A DNA stretch of 9,211 bases from Pseudomonadota bacterium (GTDB lineage: Bacteria > Pseudomonadota > Alphaproteobacteria > Acetobacterales > Acetobacteraceae), in the NCBI GenBank assembly GCA_021819535.1, contig JAKAQU010000099.1, forward strand, positions 1 through 9,211, given 5' to 3'. The position numbers were made by a program, and so were the translations under genes. Under the pieces are notes generated by a model. The model saw only the letters and a program-made list of their open reading frames with translations. It was not told the DNA's origin and did no database searches. Shown here piece by piece: positions 1-7,410 of this stretch. Each line of letters opens with the position of its first letter. Position 1 is the first letter of the stretch.

Positions 1-1708
<1,708 letters not shown>

Positions 1709-1712
<4 letters not shown>

Positions 1713-2851
1713 GCACAGGCTCGGTCGCCATCGTCGGCGGCGGCATCATCGGGCTCGCGATCGGCTGGCGGCTCGCGCAGACCGCGGTCGCGGTCGATGT
1801 TTTCGAGCGCGGCGAGGCCGGACATGGGGCGAGTTTCGCCGCCGCCGGCATGCTCGCCGCCGGCGTCGAGACCGAGCCCGGCGAGGCGGCACTTTGTGCC
1901 TTGACCAAGCGCGGCCAGGCGCTGTGGCCCGATTTCGCCGCCGAACTCGACGCCGCGAGCGGCATCGCGGTCGGTCTCCGGCAAGAGGGCACGATTGAGG
2001 TCGCCCTCACTCGCGACGATGCGGCGCGGCTTCGCCACTCTTTCGATTTCCAGCGCCGCCAGGGGGTCGCGCTGGAATGGCTTTCGGCGGCCGAGGCGCG
2101 CGCGCGCGAGCCCTATCTCGGCCCGCAGCTCGCCGGCGCGGTGTTCAGCCCGCACGACCATCAGGTGGAAAACCGCCGCGTCGTTCAGGCACTGCGCGCG
2201 GCCTTTCTCGCCGCCGGCGGACGTCTCCATGAGAACGCCGAGGTCGGGCTCGCGGTCGCGCATGGGCGCATCACCGGTGTCGTGCGCGCGGATGGCGCGC
2301 TGCACGCCGCCGATCGGGTGGTGCTCGCCGCCGGCGCCTGGTCGGCAGCGGTGGCCGGGCTGCCGGCGTCCGCGCGCCCGGCGGTGCGCCCGATCAAGGG
2401 GCAGATGCTGGCGCTCCGGATGGACCCCGGGGCGCCGCTCCTTCGCCACGTCCTCTGGACGCCGCGGGTCTATCTCGTGCCGCGCGACGATGGGCGGCTT
2501 CTCATCGGCGCGACCACCGAGGAACGCGGCTTCGATGCCTCGCTTACCGCCGGCGGTCTGCTCTCGCTGCTCGAAGGCGCGTGGCGGGCGATGCCGGCGA
2601 TCGAGGATCTGCCGATCGCCGAGACCTGGGTCGGCTTCCGCCCCGGCTCGCGCGATGACGCCCCACTCCTCGGCCCGATCGCCTCCGGGCCGGAGGGGCT
2701 GGTGCTGGCGACCGGCCATCACCGGAACGGCATTCTCCTCGCCCCGATCACCGCCGATCTCATCGCCCGCTATCTGACGACCGGCGCGATCGATCCGGCG
2801 ATGGCGCCGTTTCTCCCCGACCGCTTTGCCGCGCCCGTGTCCGCCACATGA
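1709..2851 (+). CDS. thiO: Glycine oxidase ThiO (thiamin thiazole branch)
   Basis: This is an FAD-dependent amine oxidase of the DAO family, 380 aa, the usual ThiO length. ThiO oxidises glycine to dehydroglycine (iminoacetate), which ThiG uses to build the thiazole; it replaces the ThiH route of enterobacteria. The N-terminus has the dinucleotide-binding fold VAIVGGGIIGLAIGWRL with GxGxxG at about residues 10-15, then the ThiO-typical ASFAAAGMLAAG. Near the C-terminus are ETWVGFRPGSRDDAPLLGP and TGHHRNGILLAPITADLI; the Arg residues there match positions that hold substrate carboxylate and flavin in family members. The frame is open further upstream (from 1562), but the ATG at 1709 is chosen because the Rossmann motif begins just after it, GGAG at 1700-1703 sits 5 nt upstream, and it forms the ATGA overlap with the thiC stop. 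The gene's stop overlaps thiS in the same way. It lies between thiC and thiS, which supports ThiO over other DAO-family oxidases. Confidence 0.94.
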
Positions 2852-3072
2852 CCATGGCCGAGACCGAGACCATCGCAACCTTGCGGGTGAATGGCGAGCG
2901 CGAGGGCTTCGTCCCCCTGCTTGCCGATCTCCTCGCCCGCCGCGGCATCATGGCCGGCCGCGGCACCGCGGTTGCGGTCAATGGCGCCGTGGTGCCGGCA
3001 CGCGCCTGGGGTGAAACGAGGCTCCGCGCCGGCGATGAGATCGAAATCGTGCGCCCTTTCGGCGGAGGCTGA
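2848..3072 (+). CDS. thiS: Sulfur carrier protein ThiS
   Basis: ThiS is a 74-aa ubiquitin-like sulfur carrier whose C-terminal Gly is adenylylated (by ThiF or a MoeB-type enzyme) and converted to a thiocarboxylate, the sulfur donor for ThiG. The sequence shows the beta-grasp pattern (ATLRVNGERE near the start, GTAVAVNGAVVPARAW in the middle, RAGDEIEIVRPFGGG at the end) and finishes exactly on the required Gly-Gly with no extension. The start at 2848 overlaps the thiO stop in ATGA and has no clear Shine-Dalgarno, so translation probably depends on termination of thiO. A second ATG two codons later (2854) is an alternative giving 72 aa. The final Gly codons (GGC GGA GGC) also supply the GGAGG that serves thiG. 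No thiF lies in the window, so the activating enzyme must be encoded elsewhere. Confidence 0.93.
   Translation: MTMAETETIATLRVNGEREGFVPLLADLLARRGIMAGRGTAVAVNGAVVPARAWGETRLRAGDEIEIVRPFGGG
3064..3068 (+). promoter_or_regulatory. Shine-Dalgarno of thiG embedded in the thiS Gly-Gly-Gly codons
   Basis: GGAGG at 3064-3068 lies 7 nt before the thiG ATG at 3076. It is made from the last codons of thiS (GGC GGA GGC, then TGA), so the obligatory Gly-Gly tail of ThiS and the ribosome binding site of thiG share the same bases. This decides the thiG start and couples the two genes. Confidence 0.75.
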
Positions 3073-3075
3073 GGC

Positions 3076-3849
3076 ATGACCGATGATCCCCTGATCATCG
3101 CCGGAAAAAGCTTTTCCTCCCGGCTTCTGCTCGGGAGTGGTGGCTATCCCAACCGGCAGATGCTGCTCGATTCTCTCCGCGCCGGCGCGCCAGCGATGGT
3201 GACGGTTGCCATCCGCCGCATCAGCCTCGAAGCCTATGCCGAGAGCCTCGTCGATGTCCTCGCCGATTACGTGCTTCTCCCCAATACCGCCGGCTGCGCG
3301 AGCGTCCGCGATGCGCGCCTGACCGCCGAGCTTGGCCGCGAGGCGCTGGGGACGGATTGGGTGAAGCTGGAGCTGATCGGCGATCGCGAGACGCTCTATC
3401 CCGATATCGAATTGCTGCTCAAGGCGACGGATGAACTGGTGCGCGCCGGGTTCACGGTCTTGCCCTATTGCAACGACGATCCGGTGAGCTGCCGCAAGCT
3501 CGCCGATCTCGGCGCCGCCGCCGTCATGCCGCTCGGCTCGCCGATCGGCACCGGGCTCGGCATCATCAATGCCTACGCCATCGCCCGCATCACCGCGACC
3601 AGCCCGGTTCCGGTCATTCTCGACGCCGGGATCGGCACCGCCTCGGATGCGGCGCAGGCGATGGAGCTGGGCTGCGCCGGCGTTTTGCTCAACAGCGCGG
3701 TTGCCGGCGCCGAGGATCCGCCGCGCATGGCGCGCGCCATGCGGCTGGCCGTCGAAGCCGGGCACGCGGCAAAGCGCGCCGGGCGCATCCCGAAACGCAC
3801 CCAGGCGGAGCCCTCGAGCCCGCAGCTCGGCCTGGTCGGCGGCGGCTGA
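3076..3849 (+). CDS. thiG: Thiazole synthase ThiG
   Basis: ThiG condenses deoxyxylulose 5-phosphate, dehydroglycine (from ThiO) and sulfur from ThiS thiocarboxylate into the thiazole phosphate. The product is 257 aa, normal for the family, with a TIM-barrel pattern. Visible signatures are FSSRLLLGSGGYPNRQ near the N-terminus, LLPNTAGC (about 67-74), DWVKLELIGD with the Schiff-base Lys at about residue 97, LPYCNDDPVSCRKL, MPLGSPIGTGLGI and DAGIGTASDAAQAMELGC followed by GVLLNSAVAGA at the phosphate-binding end. It starts 3 nt after the thiS stop behind a GGAGG at 3064-3068. Its stop overlaps the next start (TGATG). The protein ends in GLVGGG after the common PSSP-type tail, a slightly odd glycine end. 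The ThiG assignment is secure. Confidence 0.96.
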   Translation: MTDDPLIIAGKSFSSRLLLGSGGYPNRQMLLDSLRAGAPAMVTVAIRRISLEAYAESLVDVLADYVLLPNTAGCASVRDARLTAELGREALGTDWVKLELIGDRETLYPDIELLLKATDELVRAGFTVLPYCNDDPVSCRKLADLGAAAVMPLGSPIGTGLGIINAYAIARITATSPVPVILDAGIGTASDAAQAMELGCAGVLLNSAVAGAEDPPRMARAMRLAVEAGHAAKRAGRIPKRTQAEPSSPQLGLVGGG

Positions 3850-5564
3850 TGGCAGCGCATAGCGCGAGTGCCGCGCTGCTCGAGGCCTGTATCGAAGCCG
3901 GGATCGCCTATATTTTCGCCAATCTCGGGAGCGACCATCCGCCGATCATCGAGGCGCTGGCGGCAGCCCGCGCCGAAGGTCGGCCGGCGCCGCGTCTCAT
4001 CACCTGCCCGAACGAGATGGTGGCGCTCTCCGCAGCACAGGGCTATGCGCAGGCGACGGGGCTGGCACAAATGGTGCTCGTCCATGTCGAATGCGGAACG
4101 CAGGCGCTGGGCGGCGCGATCCACAATGCCGCCAAGGGCCGGGCGCCGGTTCTGATCCTGGCCGGCGCCTCGCCCTTCACCCAGGAGGGCGAGCTTCCCG
4201 GCAGCCGCAACGAATTCATCCAGTGGATTCAGGATGTTTCCGACCAGCGCGGCCTCGTGCGCGGCTATATGCGCTACGACAACGAAATCCGCAGCGGGCG
4301 CAACATCAAGCAGATCATCCACCGCGCCCTGCAATTCGCCCATAGCGACCCCAAGGGGCCGGTCTATCTCATGGCGGCGCGCGAGGTGTTGGAGGAGGAG
4401 GTGCCGCCGGTCGCGATCGACCCCGCGCGCTGGCGGCCGCTCGCGCCGGCGGCCCTTGCGCCCGAGGACGCCACCGCGATCGCGGCAAAGCTCGTCCGCG
4501 CCCGGCGCCCGCTGGTCGTCACCTCCTATCTCGGGCGCGAGCCCGAGGCGGTGCCGCTGCTCACGGCGCTCTGCCGCAAGCTTGCGATCGGCGTTTTGGA
4601 GTCGGTGCCGAGCGCGCTCAATTTCCCCGCCGCTGATCCGCTCCATCAGGGCAGCCAATGGAACGAGCCAGTCCAGAATCGGGCGCTGGCCGAGGCCGAT
4701 CTCGTCTTGGTGATCGAAAGCGACGTCCCCTGGATCCCGCGGCACAACCGGCCCGCGCCGGAGGCGGAGATCATCCATATCGATGTCGATCCGCTGAAAG
4801 CCGAGATGCCGCTCTGGTATATCGGTGCAACGCAAAGCTTTCGCGCCAATGCGCGGGTGGCGCTCGGCCAGATTCTCGCCGCCCTCGAAGGCATCGCGCC
4901 CCCGCCCGAAACCATGGCCGAGCGCACCCGCCATTATGCCGCCCGCCATGCCGCGCGCGCGGCCGAGATCGCGGCGCGGGCGGAGGCGCGCGGGAAAATC
5001 ACCGGCGATGTGCTGACCGCCCTTCTTCGCCGCCATCTCGATGAACGCACGATCGTTCTCAGCGAGGGGATTTCGCACTACCAGACCATCCTCGACCAGC
5101 TCTCGCTCGCGCGCCCGGGCAGCCTGCTTGCGAGCGGCGGTGGCTCCCTCGGCTGGAATGGCGGGGCGGCGATCGGGGTCAAGCTCGCGCGGCCCGATCA
5201 CACCGTCGTCGCGCTCACCGGCGATGGCTCCTACATGTTCTCGGTCCCTTCCAGCGTGCATTGGCTGGCGAGACGGTATCAGACCCCATTTTTGCAGGTG
5301 ATCTACAATAATGGCGGCTGGAAATCGCCCAAGCTCTCGATGCTGGCCCTGCATCCGGATGGTTTTGCCGCCGTCGCCGAGGATATCGGCGTGAGCTTCG
5401 CCCCGGCGCCCGATTACGCCGCCATCGCCGCGGCGAGCGGTGGCGCCTTCGCGCGCCGCATCACCGATCTCGCCGATCTCGATGAGGCCATCGCGGAAGC
5501 TTTTCACGCCGTGCGGATCGAGGGACGTGCCGCGGTGCTGGATGTTTCGGTGACGCCGCTTTAG
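3849..5564 (+). CDS. Thiamin-diphosphate-dependent enzyme, acetolactate synthase/POX superfamily, substrate unknown
   Basis: This 571-aa protein has the three-domain layout of the ThDP-dependent decarboxylase/carboligase superfamily (COG0028: acetolactate synthase, pyruvate oxidase, benzoylformate decarboxylase and relatives). The N-terminal pyrimidine-binding domain has ITCPNEMVALSAAQGYAQATG, with Glu at about 56 as the likely cofactor-activating Glu. A central Rossmann-like domain carries LVLVIESDVPWIPRHNRP and AEIIHIDVDPLKAEMPLW. The C-terminal pyrophosphate-binding domain has the Mg/ThDP motif GDGSYMF (from about 458) with GDG-X26-NN ending in YNNGGW (N487, N488). The frame continues upstream, but the ATG at 3849 is chosen because homology starts there and it overlaps the thiG stop. 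The catalytic features look intact, so it should bind ThDP. I cannot assign a substrate: annotators often call this type 'thiamine pyrophosphate-requiring protein' or acetolactate synthase, but no regulatory subunit gene follows and a biosynthetic ALS role is not supported here. It sits in the position where thiE often follows thiG. Confidence 0.9.
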   Translation: MAAHSASAALLEACIEAGIAYIFANLGSDHPPIIEALAAARAEGRPAPRLITCPNEMVALSAAQGYAQATGLAQMVLVHVECGTQALGGAIHNAAKGRAPVLILAGASPFTQEGELPGSRNEFIQWIQDVSDQRGLVRGYMRYDNEIRSGRNIKQIIHRALQFAHSDPKGPVYLMAAREVLEEEVPPVAIDPARWRPLAPAALAPEDATAIAAKLVRARRPLVVTSYLGREPEAVPLLTALCRKLAIGVLESVPSALNFPAADPLHQGSQWNEPVQNRALAEADLVLVIESDVPWIPRHNRPAPEAEIIHIDVDPLKAEMPLWYIGATQSFRANARVALGQILAALEGIAPPPETMAERTRHYAARHAARAAEIAARAEARGKITGDVLTALLRRHLDERTIVLSEGISHYQTILDQLSLARPGSLLASGGGSLGWNGGAAIGVKLARPDHTVVALTGDGSYMFSVPSSVHWLARRYQTPFLQVIYNNGGWKSPKLSMLALHPDGFAAVAEDIGVSFAPAPDYAAIAAASGGAFARRITDLADLDEAIAEAFHAVRIEGRAAVLDVSVTPL

Positions 5565-5611
5565 CTATGGACGTGTCGAAAAATAAGTGCGTTCTATCAG
5601 TCATCAGGGCT

Positions 5612-5629
5612 GGGGGCGCCGGCGCCCTC
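5612..5629. repeat. GC-rich perfect palindrome (possible terminator of the thi block)
   Basis: GGGCGCC followed directly by GGCGCCC (5614-5627) is a perfect 14-nt palindrome, extendable by a G-C pair and a G-U wobble to 5612-5629. As RNA it could form a short stem with a CCGG loop, 48 nt after the stop of the ThDP enzyme. There is no T run after it, so a role as an intrinsic terminator is uncertain. A dyad protein-binding site is an alternative. Confidence 0.35.
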
Positions 5630-5670
5630 CGCTCGCAAGGGGAAGTAGGGGAGAGCGCCCTGGCCTTACT

Positions 5671-5700
5671 TTGACGCGTTGGTTTCCCCACAACCCCTAT
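5671..5700 (+). promoter_or_regulatory. Weak promoter candidate for the lipoprotein gene
   Basis: TTGACG at 5671-5676 matches the sigma-70 -35 consensus at five of six positions. The only -10-like sequence at suitable spacing is CCCTAT (5695-5700, 18-nt spacer), which is poor. It would give a leader of about 40 nt before the gene. The call rests mainly on the -35 hexamer. Confidence 0.25.
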
Positions 5701-5745
5701 GCGCCGATTTCGCCATGTGCCGAAGCCCCGATGAGGTCTGATCCC

Positions 5746-6273
5746 GTGACATATCGCTTCCCCTCCCGCGCGCGCCGAACCCCGCCCGCTCTCGCGCCGC
5801 TCCTCTCCGCGCTGACGCTCGCCCTTCTTGCCGGCTGCGCGAGCAAGTCGGACCAGCCTCTTCCCGTCGATCCCGGGCTCGGCGCCAACGCCGCCGGCGC
5901 GACGGCCAAGGGCGGGCCGAACCCCAATGCCGGCGTCGGGGTCAACGCCTATCTCTGGCGCGGCGCCCTCGATATCCTCTCCTTCATGCCACTCGCCTCC
6001 GAAGACCCGTTCGGCGGCGTCATCATGACCGATTGGTATCAGCCGCCTTCCTCGCCCAATGAGCGGTTTCGCGCCACCGCCTATATTCTGGGGCGGCAAA
6101 TGCGGGCGGACGCCATCCGCATCACCCTGTTCCGCCAGGTGCAGCAGGGCGGCCAATGGGTCGATGCGCCGGTGAGCAAAATCGCGGTCGGTGATCTCGA
6201 AAGCAAGGTTTTGGCCCGCGCCCGCCAGCTCCGCACCCAGGATCTGGCCCATGGCGCGACCGATTCTTATTGA
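5746..6273 (+). CDS. DUF3576-type conserved lipoprotein
   Basis: The predicted product is 175 aa. The N-terminus is a lipoprotein signal: basic residues (RFPSRARR), a hydrophobic run (ALAPLLSALTLALL) and a lipobox LAGC with Cys at about 31, so the mature protein should be lipid-anchored. Residues after the Cys are Ser, so outer membrane sorting is possible. The mature domain (VNAYLWRGALDILSFMPLAS, DPFGGVIMTDWYQPP, NERFRATAYILGRQMRADAI, VDAPVSKIAVGDLESKVL) matches my memory of the alphaproteobacterial DUF3576 family; its function is unknown. I chose GTG at 5746 because GAGGT (5733-5737) lies 8 nt upstream. The in-frame ATG at 5731 is a realistic alternative (180 aa) but has no good Shine-Dalgarno. 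No functional link with the flanking genes is evident. Confidence 0.85.
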   Translation: MTYRFPSRARRTPPALAPLLSALTLALLAGCASKSDQPLPVDPGLGANAAGATAKGGPNPNAGVGVNAYLWRGALDILSFMPLASEDPFGGVIMTDWYQPPSSPNERFRATAYILGRQMRADAIRITLFRQVQQGGQWVDAPVSKIAVGDLESKVLARARQLRTQDLAHGATDSY

Positions 6274-6297
6274 ATGACGCCAAACAATTTATAAAAT
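6270..6297 (+). promoter_or_regulatory. Candidate sigma-70-type promoter of the binding protein-doxDA unit
   Basis: TTGAAT (6270-6275) and TAAAAT (6292-6297) are separated by 16 nt inside a markedly AT-rich patch following the lipoprotein stop. The -10 matches consensus at five of six positions and the -35 at four of six. A start near 6304 would leave a leader of about 90 nt before the ATG at 6396. The -35 overlaps the lipoprotein stop codon. Confidence 0.45.
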
Positions 6298-6395
6298 CGA
6301 ACGATTAGAGCGGAACATTTCGTTGGAATTTTCGCATCGGCTTGGTCACTCTCCGCCCGAGACCGGCAAATCGCGCCGGCATATCGGAGGGCGCC

Positions 6396-7385
6396 ATGCG
6401 CACGCAAAGGAAAAATCGCACTGGAAAATTGACCCGGCCGGGGATCGCGGCACTTGCCGCCCTCGCCCTGTTCGCAGCCCCGCGGCCAGCGCCAGCGGCG
6501 GAGGCGACACTTTATCCCCCCTGGCAGAACGGCGCCAATGACGACGCGCCGGTGAAGGGCTTCCTCTTCACCGTCCCGGAAGTGGACAATCTCGCCGATT
6601 TCCACGGCGACCCGATGACCGCCAAGCTCTCGCTCTATGTCGGGGGCAATTATTTCTTCGCCATGGCGCCACTGGTCGCCGCCTTCGAGACCACGCATCC
6701 CGAATTGAAGGGTCATATCTATTACGAGACCATCCCGCCCGGCATGCTGGTCAAGCAGATCGAAGCCGGCGGCACCGTCACCTCGGGCAACATGACCTGG
6801 ACGGTGCCGGCCGATGCCTATTTCGCCGGGTTCAAGAAGGTCGAGGCGTTGATCAAGGACGGCACGTTGATCGGCCCGGCGGTGCCCTATGTCACCAACC
6901 AACTCGCGATCATGGTGCCGAAGGGTAATCCTGGCCATATCACCGGCCTCGCCGATCTCGGCCGCGCCGATCTCCGCCTCGTCATGCCCAATCCGCAATA
7001 CGAGGGGATCGCGCGCCAGATCAAGGCGGCGCTGGAAAAAGCCGGCGGCAAGGCGCTCGCCGATCGCGTCTACGGCGCCAAGGTCGCGGACGGCACGACC
7101 CTCCTCACCCACATCCATCATCGCGAGACGCCGCTCTGGCTGATGGAGGGCAAGGCGGCGGCCGGCGTCACCTGGCAGTCGGAAGCGATGTTCCAGGAGC
7201 AGGCCGGGCACAAGATCACCACCATCGCGATCCCGCCGGCCGACAACGTCACCGCGATCTACGCCGGCGCCCTGGTCAAGGGTGCGCCCCATCCCGACGC
7301 GGCCCGCGCCTGGCTCGCCTTTCTCCGCTCGCCCGAGGCCCTGGCGATTTTTGCCCGCTACGGCTTCAAACCGTATAAAGAATGA
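6396..7385 (+). CDS. Exported solute-binding protein, distantly ModA-like, ligand unknown
   Basis: This is a 329-aa periplasmic binding protein. The start at 6396 is supported by CGGAGG (6385-6390) 5 nt upstream and by the signal peptide that follows: basic RTQRKNRTGKLTRPG, hydrophobic IAALAALALFAA, and probable Sec cleavage near PAPAA at about 32-37. It lacks a lipobox and I see no Cys. The mature part has the type II binding-protein pattern seen in molybdate/oxyanion binders: SLYVGGNYFFAMAPLVAAFE, MLVKQIEAGG, VTNQLAIMVPKGNPGHITGLADLGRADLRL split across the hinge, VTWQSEAMFQEQAGH, and a C-terminal HPDAARAWLAFLRSPEALAIFARYGFKPY typical of ModA-like proteins. It is divergent from true ModA at the N-terminal ligand loop, so molybdate is not assured. 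No permease or ATPase gene is adjacent. It sits 25 nt upstream of a DoxDA-like gene, suggesting a sulfur oxyanion such as thiosulfate as ligand; that is inference. Confidence 0.85.
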   Translation: MRTQRKNRTGKLTRPGIAALAALALFAAPRPAPAAEATLYPPWQNGANDDAPVKGFLFTVPEVDNLADFHGDPMTAKLSLYVGGNYFFAMAPLVAAFETTHPELKGHIYYETIPPGMLVKQIEAGGTVTSGNMTWTVPADAYFAGFKKVEALIKDGTLIGPAVPYVTNQLAIMVPKGNPGHITGLADLGRADLRLVMPNPQYEGIARQIKAALEKAGGKALADRVYGAKVADGTTLLTHIHHRETPLWLMEGKAAAGVTWQSEAMFQEQAGHKITTIAIPPADNVTAIYAGALVKGAPHPDAARAWLAFLRSPEALAIFARYGFKPYKE

Positions 7386-7395
7386 TCCGGACGGA

Positions 7396-7404
7396 TAAGG
7401 AGAT
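7396..7404 (+). promoter_or_regulatory. Near-ideal Shine-Dalgarno of the doxDA-like gene
   Basis: TAAGGAGAT at 7396-7404 is almost fully complementary to the 16S rRNA 3' end, with AAGGAG ending 8 nt before the ATG at 7411. It is the strongest ribosome binding site in the window. It fixes the start and suggests high, independent translation of the second gene of the pair. Confidence 0.8.
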
Positions 7405-7410
7405 CCTCCC

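Larger units (their letters stand above)
5565..5745. other. Intergenic region after the thi block
   Basis: About 180 nt separate the ThDP enzyme from the lipoprotein gene. The first 35 nt include a short A-rich patch (around 5578-5585) unlike the flanking genes. Then come the palindrome at 5612-5629 and a purine-rich GGGGAAGTAGGGGAGAG stretch (5638-5654). Near 5671 is a TTGACG hexamer. I see no coding potential on either strand that resembles a known protein, no TPP riboswitch core and no tRNA. The lipoprotein frame is open upstream to 5587, but the translated stretch looks like non-coding sequence (mixed Arg/Pro/Gly, no signal). Confidence 0.5.

Noticed and set aside
3468..3848. Upstream extension of the ThDP enzyme frame inside thiG
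   Set aside because: The extra 127 codons are the shifted frame of thiG (Arg-rich, no homology). The ATG at 3849 fits the domain start and the TGATG overlap.
3573..5507. A 644-codon open frame on the - strand opposite thiG and the ThDP enzyme
   Set aside because: It is a GC-rich shadow: its translation is rich in Arg, Gly, Ala and Asp with no recognisable domain, while the + strand frame carries clear enzyme motifs over the same bases.
3849..5564. Calling the ThDP enzyme ilvB/acetolactate synthase
   Set aside because: Only superfamily-level motifs are clear; there is no ilvH-like regulatory subunit gene next to it, and the thi context does not suggest branched-chain amino acid synthesis.
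5587..5745. Upstream extension of the lipoprotein reading frame
   Set aside because: It would bury the lipoprotein signal about 50 residues in. The added residues look non-coding, and good starts exist at 5746 or 5731.
5565..5745. Possible TPP riboswitch between the thi block and the lipoprotein gene
   Set aside because: I looked for the conserved CTGAGA-type and ACCTGATC-type cores and found neither. The expected riboswitch is upstream of thiC, outside the window.
6396..7385. Calling the binding protein modA
   Set aside because: The fold pattern is ModA-like, but the N-terminal ligand loop diverges and no modBC genes are adjacent, so the molybdate-specific name is not supported.
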